Of a stretch of DNA of 64,000 nt, positions 42,973 through 50,716 are shown piece by piece. The DNA lies in NCBI RefSeq assembly GCF_028745735.1, contig NZ_JAQZSM010000003.1, positions 1 to 64,000 of the forward strand, given 5' to 3'. Numbering within the stretch: the first letter of the stretch is position 1; every line of letters begins with the position of its first letter. Below the pieces are notes generated by a model that searched no databases, had not been told where the DNA came from, and was given only the letters and a program-made list of their open reading frames with translations. This DNA comes from Roseinatronobacter alkalisoli. Its GTDB lineage: Bacteria; Pseudomonadota; Alphaproteobacteria; Rhodobacterales; Rhodobacteraceae. The translations under genes were made by a program, and so were the position numbers.

Positions 42973-43373
42973 ACTTAGGTTTATAGGCCGAAAATAAACC
43001 CTTTCTTAATAGATTCGTCCACTCAGCGGCGCTAGCTAGGCCGTGCTGAAAGCGAGATATTTTATATCACTTTCAGCACATCGTTGTCTGTGTGTGCTTC
43101 CAATTCAGCCGCAGGGCCAAAAGGCGTTTGCGTCAGTTTTATGTGCCAGTTTGTATCAGTGCCTGTGTGTATGAGTATGCGTAAATTGTGGGCTGACGCC
43201 GAACGCCGATGGTGTGCCTTGGACTGGGAATCAGGACATCGCATTTATTTGCTGCTGGCTTTTGCATGTGTAATCAGTATCAAGCGTATCGCCGCATCCC
43301 GTGAGTATTACACGGGGTGCGGTCGTTCTTTTCGCCCGGTCAGTTGCACCGGGCATGCCATGGAGAATGCGCC
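42973..43373. other. A/T-rich non-coding stretch with two hairpins
   Basis: The 401 bases between trpB and the PepSY-like gene are clearly richer in A and T than the coding DNA around them. GTGCTGAAAG (43043-43052) and CTTTCAGCAC (43070-43079) form a perfect 10-bp stem around an A/T loop; no U-tract follows. GCCCGGT (43334-43340) and ACCGGGC (43348-43354) form a 7-bp stem ending 7 bp before the ribosome site of the next gene. Short open frames exist on both strands, including one of 60 codons at 43062-43244 (-), but none has a convincing start. The stretch is most likely a regulatory leader. Confidence 0.5.
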
Positions 43374-43736
43374 ATGCTGCGTGGAATCGGGATCATCTGC
43401 CTTGCGCTTTCTTTCACCATGTCCCCGGTACATGCACAGCACGAAGACTCGCAGCCCCGTATCACACCCGAAATGGTCAGTGGTGCGCTGCGGGATCAGG
43501 GCTATACGATCGAATCCGTCACCCGGACCATGTTGGGCCGTGTTCGCGTTGTCGCGTCTTCAGGGCATATCTGGCGCGAGGTGGTGCTGGATCTGTCCGC
43601 AGGGCAGATCCTGCGTGATTATGCCGTGGAATTTGCCCCGGATAAAATCCCGCCCCGCATAAGCGGTGAAATGCCGCGCGGTGGCACAGTGCTTGATGAC
43701 GGCGTGCTGCCTGGAATCAGGAAAAATATTGAATGA
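43374..43736 (+). CDS. Secreted PepSY-like protein
   Basis: 120 aa. A signal peptide (MLRGIGIICLALSFTMSPVHA, cleavage before QH) is followed by one PepSY-like domain: ITPEMVSGALRDQGYTIESV and GHIWREVVLDLSAGQILRDY. PepSY domains inhibit proteases or sense periplasmic conditions. GGAGAA 9 nt before the ATG at 43374 selects the start. The membrane LuxR-type regulator starts 55 bp downstream in the same direction, so the two may form a sensing pair. The domain call is from pattern only. Confidence 0.65.
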   Translation: MLRGIGIICLALSFTMSPVHAQHEDSQPRITPEMVSGALRDQGYTIESVTRTMLGRVRVVASSGHIWREVVLDLSAGQILRDYAVEFAPDKIPPRISGEMPRGGTVLDDGVLPGIRKNIE

Positions 43737-43791
43737 CCTGTCTTTCTTGCCAATCCCGACTTCTTGCTGCCCCCCCTGGACGAGGTGCGCG

Positions 43792-44310
43792 GTGAAGCTG
43801 AAATTTATAATCCTTTTTATGGTTTTGATTCAGGCAATAGGGGCGCTGTTCTTCATCAGCGAGATTGTGATGTCGCTTCTGGGAATTGAGCGCCAGCCCA
43901 TCGACTGGCAATTGCGCGAGATGATGGAAATCGGCGCTGCGGTCGCCTTGATCATCGGGTTGGTCATGTCGGCGGTGCTGCTGATGCAGTCCCAGATCAG
44001 GCTTGGCCGTGCCGAGGCAAAACTTGAACGCGCGTCCAGTGCGTTTCTGGACCTGATGGACCAGCGCTTTACCGGCTGGGGCCTGACACCTGCGGAACGT
44101 GATGTTGCGTTTTTTGTGCTGAAAGGGTTCAGCATTCAGGAAATCGCATCATTTCGCACCACGTCTGAAGGAACGGTCAAGGCGCAGACAAACGCGATTT
44201 ACCGCAAGGCAGAGGTCAACGGGCGCGGTCAGTTAATGAGCCTGTTCATCGATGATCTGATCATGGACGCCGCGCCGTTGCGCCCTGATGCCAAGACCGC
44301 AAAACCCTGA
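43792..44310 (+). CDS. Membrane-tethered LuxR-type HTH regulator
   Basis: 172 aa. Two membrane helices (residues 3-27 and 45-65) place a short loop in the periplasm. A coiled segment follows and then a LuxR-type HTH at residues 100-160: LTPAERDVAFFVLKGFSIQEIA, TSEGTVKAQTNAIYRKAEV. There is no receiver or autoinducer domain. GAGG before the GTG at 43792 marks the start. Membrane-bound regulators of this plan are known in Rhodobacterales; the signal is unknown. The secreted PepSY-like protein upstream is a candidate partner. Confidence 0.82.
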   Translation: MKLKFIILFMVLIQAIGALFFISEIVMSLLGIERQPIDWQLREMMEIGAAVALIIGLVMSAVLLMQSQIRLGRAEAKLERASSAFLDLMDQRFTGWGLTPAERDVAFFVLKGFSIQEIASFRTTSEGTVKAQTNAIYRKAEVNGRGQLMSLFIDDLIMDAAPLRPDAKTAKP

Positions 44311-44347
44311 ATGATGTTGCCTTCAGCTGCGCGCAGCTTGTCGCTGT

Positions 44348-44731
44348 TCATTCCGGATCGCGCGCATAGTGTTTCAATATGGCAAGCGGCACAATGTCCA
44401 GAGCGCGCTGATGGGTGGAACGCAGGCGTACCAGCGGGGCGACATTTTCGTCATGCGCCTGCAAAAACCGTGCGGCGCACAGGCACCAGTAATCCCCCGG
44501 TTGCAGCCCGGGAAAACCATATTCGGGCCGGGGCGTTGACAGATCATTCCCCAGATATTTGGAATAAGCCAGAAATTCCGCAGTCATCCTGACGCAGACA
44601 GTGTGGCTGCCCTGATCCTGGGCGCAGGTGTCGCAAGACCCGTTTCTGAAGAACCCCGTCATCGGATCGTGCGAGCAGTTCTCCAATGTGCCGCCCAGAA
44701 CATTCACGGATGGTGCCATATTCAGACTCAT
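44348..44731 (-). CDS. DUF2237 family protein
   Basis: 127 aa. NVLGGTLENCSHDPMTGFFRNGSC and CDTCAQDQGSHTVCVRMTAEFL are the DUF2237 signature, with conserved cysteines at C19, C33, C36 and C46, then GDYWCLCAARFLQA. The cysteines suggest metal binding, but no function is established. Convergent with the LuxR-type gene. Confidence 0.88.
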   Translation of the reverse strand: MSLNMAPSVNVLGGTLENCSHDPMTGFFRNGSCDTCAQDQGSHTVCVRMTAEFLAYSKYLGNDLSTPRPEYGFPGLQPGDYWCLCAARFLQAHDENVAPLVRLRSTHQRALDIVPLAILKHYARDPE

Positions 44732-44809
44732 GCGTTTACTCCTGCTTCCTGTGGCCTGCGTTGGTCAGCGTGACAGAAAATCGGCCAAGGGCAAGGCAAA
44801 GCGACAATT

Positions 44810-45853
44810 TCAGGCAGGAAGTGTGGGTGCGCGCCAATCCACCCAGGCGCCATGAAAATCCACGCGCCCGAAATCCAGACATTCGCCGCCAGGCCACAGG
44901 GTCAGCGTCAGTTTCGCGCCTGGTTGCTGGCCGTCATCTTCCATGGACAGATGTGCCATCGGCTCATCCGGGCGCAGCCGCGCCCCGGCACGCGCCAGTG
45001 CCGCAGTGCCCCGCTCTTGCAGGTCGGGGTCCAGATATTGCCAGACGATGGTGTGATAAACCAGATGCAGCGCCTGTGGCAGGGGACGCGACAGGCGTTG
45101 TTCCAGCCAGTCAATCGCGCAACCGCGCGTAATTTCGGGCCGCAACGTCGCGGCCAGTTCCAGCGCCTGCGTTGTCCGGTTCAGCCGGTCACGCTGATCC
45201 GCCCAGATATAGCTAAGCAACCGCAGCCTGTCGGTTTCAGGGTCCAGCGGGTTCAGGTCAACGCCCGCACGCGCGCGGATGATGGGCTTCGCCATCGGCG
45301 GTGGTGCGCCGTGCCATTTCGGTGTCAGGGTCAGTGCGGCATCATCCGGCCCGTAATCGGCGCCATCCACCTGCAGGGCATAGCGATCCCATATCAGGTT
45401 CAGCCCGGCGCTGCTGCCGAGTTCCGACAGCACCAGCGGGCGGTTGAAGGCCGCAGTCAACCAATGTGCAGCGGCAATGACAACACTTGAACGCCGCAAT
45501 TCATTGGTCTGGGGGGCGTGGTCCAAAGTGGCAAGGATGGTGCTTTCATGCAGGCGCAGCAGCGCGTCAATCGCGCGCCACAGTTGAAGATCGGGCACAG
45601 TGTCCGGCGCGGAATACAGCCTTGCCAGAATGGGGGCCTGCCCGCGCAGCACCAGATAATGCAACGCACCGGCAAGGCGCAGCGCCACAGCATCAGGTCT
45701 CAGGCGGTTCTGCGGCCAGTACAGCAACCGGTCGGCAACTGCGCGCCCCGGTGCCAGCCGGTCGGCAATAAGTGTCAGAACGCGCGCTGTCAGCGGCGAT
45801 CCGAGGGCGGCACAGGCGGCTGCCTGCTGGCGCGCATGTTCCCGGAATGTCAT
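44810..45853 (-). CDS. DUF2332 family protein
   Basis: 347 aa. [16 protein letters not shown] near residue 143 resembles motif I of SAM-dependent methyltransferases (glycine-rich loop after an acidic residue), and [10 protein letters not shown] near residue 218 is typical of DUF2332. A methyltransferase role is inferred only. Its ATG overlaps the stop of pth by 4 bp, so both are read from one transcript. Confidence 0.82.
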   Translation of the reverse strand: MTFREHARQQAAACAALGSPLTARVLTLIADRLAPGRAVADRLLYWPQNRLRPDAVALRLAGALHYLVLRGQAPILARLYSAPDTVPDLQLWRAIDALLRLHESTILATLDHAPQTNELRRSSVVIAAAHWLTAAFNRPLVLSELGSSAGLNLIWDRYALQVDGADYGPDDAALTLTPKWHGAPPPMAKPIIRARAGVDLNPLDPETDRLRLLSYIWADQRDRLNRTTQALELAATLRPEITRGCAIDWLEQRLSRPLPQALHLVYHTIVWQYLDPDLQERGTAALARAGARLRPDEPMAHLSMEDDGQQPGAKLTLTLWPGGECLDFGRVDFHGAWVDWRAPTLPA

Positions 45854-46530
45854 TTGAAGCGATCCATCAGCCGTTGCAGCGGGCTTCGCATATCGGCTGG
45901 GGCGGCGTCGGGCTGCTGGGGGGTATGCTTTGGCGCATCAGGTTTCGGGGTGGGTTTGCGCGCAGGGGTAGTGCGCAGCGCCACAAGATTGGCGAATCGC
46001 GGGCCATCGCCGGTGGCCAGTGCCGCAGCCCCGTCCGCGATACCCTGCAACAGAAGATCCAGCCATTCCTGATCGGATTTTGCGAAATCCGACAATACAT
46101 AGGCCGACACCCGGTCTTTGTGCCCGGGGTGGCCAATGCCCAGGCGCACACGCGCGTAATCTGCGCCGAGATGCGCGTGAATTGACCGCAACCCGTTGTG
46201 CCCCGCATGGCCGCCACCTTGTTTCAGGCGCATCTTGCCGGGGGCAAGGTCCAGTTCGTCGTGGAACACCACCAGATCAGACAGGTCCAGCTTGTAGAAC
46301 CGCATCGCCTCGCCGACGGATTGCCCTGACAGGTTCATGAATGTTCCGGGCTTCAGCAGGACCAGTTTCTCCGCGCCCAGCTTGCCTTCGCTTACCTCTG
46401 CCTGAAACTTCGATCGCCACGGCGAAAAACCGTGTTCCGCCGCGATGCGGTCAACGGCCATGAAGCCGATATTATGCCTGTTGGCGGCGTATTTCGCCCC
46501 CGGATTGCCCAGACCGACAAATAGTTTCAT
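45850..46530 (-). CDS. pth: Peptidyl-tRNA hydrolase
   Basis: 226 aa. Releases tRNA from stalled peptidyl-tRNA. [22 protein letters not shown] has N10 and the catalytic H20-region; [12 protein letters not shown] and [30 protein letters not shown] are the other two signatures. About 40 extra C-terminal residues, rich in K, P and A, extend beyond the usual fold. The start at 46530 is the family one. rplY lies upstream on the same strand, a common pairing, but a terminator and a repeat separate them here. Confidence 0.95.
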   Translation of the reverse strand: MKLFVGLGNPGAKYAANRHNIGFMAVDRIAAEHGFSPWRSKFQAEVSEGKLGAEKLVLLKPGTFMNLSGQSVGEAMRFYKLDLSDLVVFHDELDLAPGKMRLKQGGGHAGHNGLRSIHAHLGADYARVRLGIGHPGHKDRVSAYVLSDFAKSDQEWLDLLLQGIADGAAALATGDGPRFANLVALRTTPARKPTPKPDAPKHTPQQPDAAPADMRSPLQRLMDRFK

Positions 46531-46672
46531 ATGACATATCCCCTGTCTGCGCCGCAGCATAAAGGTGCAGCGCAGGCGTGAAAAGCGCCGAACGTGCATT
46601 ACCCCATTCCCGTTACAGGCAATAGCGGTAATCGGCTTGGGAGTCCGTGAAACGACAGGTGCCGAATTATAG

Positions 46673-46850
46673 ACAAAGCCCGCGCCAGCGGTGGGCCGGG
46701 GTCTGCCGGTCCGACGTTATAGAAGTTCACTTTATGCAGGCGGCATGCTCCTAAGCTCAACGGCCTGGCATGACGCCAGCAAAACCGGCAGGCCGCGGGA
46801 CGGCCCACCGGTGGCGCGGCGGCCTGTCGGCCTTGTTCCGCGCTTTGGGG
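46673..46850 (+). repeat. Dispersed ~178-bp palindromic element, copy 5
   Basis: Full-length forward copy in the 430-base gap between rplY and pth. The left arm (GCCCGCGCCAGCGGTGGGCC..TGCCGGT) and the right arm (ACCGGCAGGCCGCGG..GGCCCACCGGTGGCGCGG) pair over some 30 positions. GAAGTTCACTTTATGC and GGCGGCATGCTCC fill the centre. It sits 50 bases beyond the rplY terminator and 143 bases before pth. Same length (178 bp) as copy 3. Nothing else is visible in the gap. Confidence 0.9.
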
Positions 46851-46900
46851 TGGGCGATGGCGCGCGTCGCGCCCTTACACCCCTGCGACCTGAGCCGCAC

Positions 46901-46936
46901 AAAAAAAACGAGGCACCCCGAAAGGTGCCTCGTAAT
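46901..46936 (-). terminator. Rho-independent terminator of rplY
   Basis: On the minus strand ACGAGGCACC and GGTGCCTCGT form a 10-bp stem with a CCGAAA-type loop, followed by eight T residues. It begins 25 bases after the rplY stop. Confidence 0.93.
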
Positions 46937-46960
46937 ATAACCGGGAATGTCGAAACGGCC

Positions 46961-47578
46961 TTATTCTTCGGCGGTTTCTTCCTCTTCTTCGTTGTCGGAT
47001 GCAACCAGCGCGCGCGGCGCGGCAATATTTGCGATCACGAAGTCACGGTCGATTGTCGATTTGGTGCCTTCGGGCAGGTCGATGGCCGAAATCGTGATTG
47101 TGTCGCCGATTTTCAGACCTTCCAGATCGAAAACCAGTTTCTCGGGGATTTCGCCAGCCAGCACGTTCAGTTCCACCTCGGGGCGGACAACTGTCAGCAT
47201 GCCACCGCGTTTCAGACCGACGCATTTTTCATGGTTGATGAATTCAACCGGAATAAACAGGTTGATCCGGCTGGTGCGGCGCAGGCGCATCAGGTCAACA
47301 TGTTCGGGCAGGCCATTCACGACATGGCGCTGAATACCGCGACAGATCACGCGCACATCTTCCTGACCTTCGACCTTCAGGTTGAACAACCGTGACAGGA
47401 AGCGACCAGCCTTCAGCTGCTTGATCAGGTAGTGATAGTTGAAATTCACAGCCAACGGTTCTGCACCGCCACCGTAAACAATACCGGGTACTTTATGCTC
47501 ACGACGAGCTTGACGAGCGGCCCCCTTGCCTGTCCCCGTCCGTACCTCGGCCAAAAGATCCGGGATCTCACCAGCCAT
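46961..47578 (-). CDS. rplY: 50S ribosomal protein L25/Ctc
   Basis: 205 aa. The N-terminal L25 domain ([30 protein letters not shown]) binds 5S rRNA; the C-terminal TL5/Ctc extension ([15 protein letters not shown], then [23 protein letters not shown]) is normal for this group. The acidic tail EEEEETAEE is common in alphaproteobacteria. Gene order rplY-pth is conserved. Confidence 0.95.
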   Translation of the reverse strand: MAGEIPDLLAEVRTGTGKGAARQARREHKVPGIVYGGGAEPLAVNFNYHYLIKQLKAGRFLSRLFNLKVEGQEDVRVICRGIQRHVVNGLPEHVDLMRLRRTSRINLFIPVEFINHEKCVGLKRGGMLTVVRPEVELNVLAGEIPEKLVFDLEGLKIGDTITISAIDLPEGTKSTIDRDFVIANIAAPRALVASDNEEEEETAEE

Positions 47579-47724
47579 TGGAATTCTCCATATGTTACAA
47601 GTTTAAATGCCCGCCTCCAAGGGTGCGGGCTGTAAGTCAGGCGGCTATAGGGCAGATTCGGTGGGTTGAAAAGGAAAAAAGGGTTTTCCCGCCCCTTACG
47701 CGCGCCTGAGCGGTCAGGATGACA

Positions 47725-48894
47725 TCACAATGGCACTGTCGGGTCGCCAAAGCCCTGCGGGACATACAGGTTATGCGGCCCAAGGTTACGGATATCGGTT
47801 TCCCCGCACAGCGCCATGGTGATGTCCAGTTCCTTATGGATGATTTCCAGCGCTTTGGTGACACCGGCCTGACCCATCGCGCCAAGACCATAGGTAAAGG
47901 CCCGCCCGATATAGGTGCCGGTCGCGCCCAGTGCCAGCGCTTTCAGGACATCCTGCCCCGACCGTATGCCGCTATCAAGATGCACTTCCACCTTGTCGCC
48001 CACCGCATCCATAATTGCAGGCAACATGCGGATGGAACTGACCGCACCATCAAGCTGGCGCCCGCCATGGTTGGACACAATGATCGCATCCGCGCCGATT
48101 TCAACTGCGCGGCGCGCGTCTTCCGGTTCCATGATGCCTTTGACGATCAGCTTGCCGCCCCACCATTCCTTGAATTGCGCGATGCGTTTCCAGTCAAGCG
48201 CGACATCGAACGCTTCCGCTGTCCATGTGGACAGTGATGACGGGTCAGTGACCCCCTTGGCATGGCCTACGATATTGCCGAAGAACCGCCGCTTCGTGCC
48301 CAGCATTTCCAGCCCCCACGGGACTTTTGTCATCATGTTGGAAATGGATTTCAGGGTCAGTTTGGGCGGGGCCGACAGGCCATTTTTCAGATCCTTGTGG
48401 CGTTGGCCCAGAACCTGCAGATCCACCGTAACAACGACGGCCGAACATTGCGCTGCACGCGCCCGCTCAAACAGGCGGCGCATGAAATCATCATCCTTCA
48501 GCGTATAGACCTGAAACCAGAAAGGTTTTGTCGTGTGTTCCGCAACATCCTCGATGGAACAGATCGACATCGTTGACAGGGTGAAGGGCACACCGAAAGC
48601 TTCGGCGGCGCGGGCGGCCTTGATTTCGCCATCGGCTGATTGCATTCCCGTCAGCCCGACCGGGGCAAGGGCCACGGGCATGGCAACATCCTGCCCGATC
48701 ATGCGTGACGCGGTGCTGCGCCCCGACATATCAACCGCTACGCGCTGCTTCAGCCGGATATGGCTGAAATCGCGGATGTTTTCGCGGAATGTCTGCTCGG
48801 TCCAACTGCCTGATTCCGCGTAATCATAGAACATGCGCGGGGTGCGCCGTTCATAAATACGGCGCAGATCCTCGATATTGGTGATGACTGGCAT
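47725..48894 (-). CDS. lldD: FMN-dependent L-lactate dehydrogenase
   Basis: 389 aa alpha-hydroxy acid dehydrogenase, oxidising L-lactate to pyruvate at the inner membrane. A TIM barrel with APVGLTGMQSADGE, FWFQVYTLKD, GKLIVKGIM near residue 250 and VSNHGGRQLDGA near residue 275, where His and Arg bind the substrate. Length is normal. The dyad at 48933-48957 lies 40 bp upstream and is a likely operator. Other 2-hydroxy acids are possible substrates. Confidence 0.92.
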   Translation of the reverse strand: MPVITNIEDLRRIYERRTPRMFYDYAESGSWTEQTFRENIRDFSHIRLKQRVAVDMSGRSTASRMIGQDVAMPVALAPVGLTGMQSADGEIKAARAAEAFGVPFTLSTMSICSIEDVAEHTTKPFWFQVYTLKDDDFMRRLFERARAAQCSAVVVTVDLQVLGQRHKDLKNGLSAPPKLTLKSISNMMTKVPWGLEMLGTKRRFFGNIVGHAKGVTDPSSLSTWTAEAFDVALDWKRIAQFKEWWGGKLIVKGIMEPEDARRAVEIGADAIIVSNHGGRQLDGAVSSIRMLPAIMDAVGDKVEVHLDSGIRSGQDVLKALALGATGTYIGRAFTYGLGAMGQAGVTKALEIIHKELDITMALCGETDIRNLGPHNLYVPQGFGDPTVPL

Positions 48895-48932
48895 GATGTC
48901 CCCCCGCCTGAAATCGCGAACAACCCGAAATT

Positions 48933-48957
48933 GGTAAAAAATTATTACCTGATCAGG
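48933..48957. promoter_or_regulatory. Overlapping palindromes upstream of lldD
   Basis: GGTAA (48933-48937) and TTACC (48945-48949) make a dyad, and CCTGATCAGG (48948-48957) is a perfect palindrome overlapping its end. They lie 39-63 bp before the lldD start. The GntR gene at 49690 is a plausible binder, since lactate operons are often under GntR-FCD proteins. Confidence 0.45.
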
Positions 48958-48998
48958 ATGGAACGCGCAAGCCAGTCTCTGCGCAGGCTTCGCGCCAA

Positions 48999-49535
48999 TT
49001 ATCTGCCAAGAATGCGACTGGTCCAGGATTTTGGTTTTTCAGGCGCTTCTTCAGGCGGTGTTTCAGCGTCGTCATCAGGGGCGGGGTCTTCCGGTCCCTC
49101 CAGCTGTGCCTGAAAGCGGGTGAAGAATTCCGTTGCCATGCGGCGTGCAAAGCCATCGACAACCCGGCTGCCCAACTGGGCAAGCTTGCCCCCGACAGAG
49201 GCATCAACACCATAGTGCAGTATGGTGCCGCCATCATCTGTCGGTTCCAGCCGCAGCTGCGCCTGCCCCTTGGCGAAACCTGCAACGCCGCCCTTTCCCT
49301 CGCCGATCAGGGTGCAGCTTTCGCCCGTGACCACATCTGCCATAGTGACCATGCCTTTGAATGTCGCTTTCACCGGGCCTACTTTCTGAACCACCACGGC
49401 TTCATAGCCTTGATCAGGGGTGCCGGATAATTCCTGACACCCCGGCACGCAGGCTTTCAGCACATCTGCATCGAATAACGCATTCCAGACCTGCTGCGGC
49501 GAGGCTGCGATCTTGCAAGTATCGTTCATCTGCAT
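48999..49535 (-). CDS. CoxG-like SRPBCC family protein
   Basis: 178 aa. Residues 1-145 form an SRPBCC/START fold of the carbon monoxide dehydrogenase subunit G type: IAASPQQVWNALFDADVLKACVPGC, GFAKGQAQLRL and VGGKLAQLGSRVVDGFARRMATEFF. CoxG recruits molybdenum hydroxylase to the membrane in CO oxidisers, but no cox genes are in the window. The last 35 residues are acidic and proline-rich, then basic. Starts at 49535 or 49529 are both possible. Divergent from the GntR gene. Confidence 0.83.
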   Translation of the reverse strand: MQMNDTCKIAASPQQVWNALFDADVLKACVPGCQELSGTPDQGYEAVVVQKVGPVKATFKGMVTMADVVTGESCTLIGEGKGGVAGFAKGQAQLRLEPTDDGGTILHYGVDASVGGKLAQLGSRVVDGFARRMATEFFTRFQAQLEGPEDPAPDDDAETPPEEAPEKPKSWTSRILGR

Positions 49536-49587
49536 CGGGGGAGTCCCTGTCTTTGCCAAACCATAGCCGCAAGCCTAGGGTATTTGC

Positions 49588-49682
49588 CGCGATCTGAAAA
49601 TCGCGCTTTGGTCGTAGCAGGTTGCGGGCAGGGATGCCCATGTCAGGACGCGCATTGACGCGACGCTGATTTCGTGATCACA
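49588..49682. promoter_or_regulatory. Palindromes in the divergent CoxG/GntR promoter gap
   Basis: CGCGATctgaaaATCGCG (49588-49605) and CGTGATCACA (49673-49682) resemble the GCGATaaaATCGC and TGTGATCACA elements upstream of sdhC. The second lies 8 bp before the GntR start codon, well placed for autoregulation. I noticed no other GTGATCAC in an intergenic region of the window. Confidence 0.5.
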
Positions 49683-49689
49683 ATTTTCC

Positions 49690-50355
49690 ATGCCAAAATC
49701 CGTCCTGCGCCCCACTGTTCCCGCCGAATCCGCGCCCTTGTCTGCACATGACAGGGTGTATCGCGGCCTGCGCCAGCAAATCATGCATGGGGAATTGCCG
49801 CCCGGACATGCGCTGACCCTGCGCGGGATCGGCAAATCCTTCGGGGTCAGTATGACGCCTGCACGGGAATCCGTGCGCCGCCTGTCGGCGGAAGGAGCGC
49901 TGACACTCTCGGCGTCGGGGCGTGTGACCACACCGGAACTCAGCAATGAACGCATTGAGGAGCTGGCCTCGATCCGTGCGCTGCTGGAACCGGAACTTGG
50001 CAGCCGCGCCTTGCGGCGGGCGCATCTGGCCTTGATTGACCGGATGGATATCATCAATGATGCCAATGCCCGTGCGGTGAACCAACAAAACCCTGTGGAA
50101 TATATCCGCACCAATCTGGAATTTCACCGCACCTTGTATCTGCGCGCGCAAAGCCCGGCCATGCTGGGGCTTCTGGAAACAGTGTGGTTGCAGCTTGGTC
50201 CGACCATGCGCGCGCTTTACACGCGCTTGCGCCGCACGACAGCACCGCCGCATCACCGCCTGATCCTGGAAGCGTTGCGCGCGGGCGATGATGCCGCGCT
50301 GCGCCTGGCCCTGCGCACCGATGTAACCCAGGGGCTGCGGCATCTTCAGGCGTGA
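49690..50355 (+). CDS. GntR/FCD family transcriptional regulator
   Basis: 221 aa. The winged HTH (residues 18-80) has HDRVYRGLRQQIMHGELPPGHALTLRGIG and MTPARESVRRLSAEG. The C-terminal FCD domain (RIEELASIRALLEPELGSRAL, then EFHRTLYLRAQSP and HHRLILEALRAGD) is an all-helical metal-dependent ligand pocket for carboxylic acids. Neighbouring lldD suggests lactate or a related acid as ligand. The palindromes before its start are also seen before sdhC. Confidence 0.9.
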   Translation: MPKSVLRPTVPAESAPLSAHDRVYRGLRQQIMHGELPPGHALTLRGIGKSFGVSMTPARESVRRLSAEGALTLSASGRVTTPELSNERIEELASIRALLEPELGSRALRRAHLALIDRMDIINDANARAVNQQNPVEYIRTNLEFHRTLYLRAQSPAMLGLLETVWLQLGPTMRALYTRLRRTTAPPHHRLILEALRAGDDAALRLALRTDVTQGLRHLQA

Positions 50356-50421
50356 TTTGACTGCCCGGCGCGGGTTCAACGCCGTTTGCGTGCGGGCGGC
50401 GCAAGCGCGTAGCGGGGAATT

Positions 50422-50600
50422 CCCAAAGGCGCGGAGCAAAGGCCGATAGGCCGCCGCACCACCGGTGGGCCGTCCCGCGGCCTGCCGATACCGCCAGCGT
50501 CAATTCAAGCCTTTGATGCCGGAGTTATGCAGCCAGCATAAAGCGCATCCCTATAACGCCGGACCGGCAGACCCCGGCCCACCGGTGGCGCGGGCTTCGT
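50422..50600 (-). repeat. Dispersed ~178-bp palindromic element, copy 6
   Basis: Full-length copy in reverse orientation in the 361-base gap between the convergent GntR and ftsH genes. Both CCACCGGTGG palindromes are intact (50459-50468 and 50579-50588), one in each arm. TATGCAGCCAGCATAAAGC marks the centre. It begins 67 bases after the GntR stop and ends 71 bases before the ftsH terminator. The rest of the gap shows nothing more. Confidence 0.88.
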
Positions 50601-50670
50601 CCGCCACGCGCTGTTTCAGCACTGCTTCGATCCGTTCCATATTTCCACCGGACAGGGCAAGGCGCCAGCA

Positions 50671-50700
50671 AAAAGCCCCGGCACATGGCCGGGGCTTTTG
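50671..50700 (-). terminator. Rho-independent terminator of ftsH
   Basis: AAAAGCCCCGGC and GCCGGGGCTTTT pair around a short CATG-containing loop with A and T runs on both sides. It starts 17 bases after the ftsH stop and may act in both directions. Confidence 0.9.
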
Positions 50701-50716
50701 TTTGTATCTCAGTCCC

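Noticed and set aside
43043-43079. Factor-independent terminator of trpB
   Set aside because: The stem is perfect but no U-tract follows in either direction; recorded as a hairpin only.
43062-43244. 60-codon minus-strand frame in the A/T-rich gap after trpB
   Set aside because: The peptide looks fairly protein-like, but there is no ribosome site and its stop lies inside a hairpin; support is too weak.
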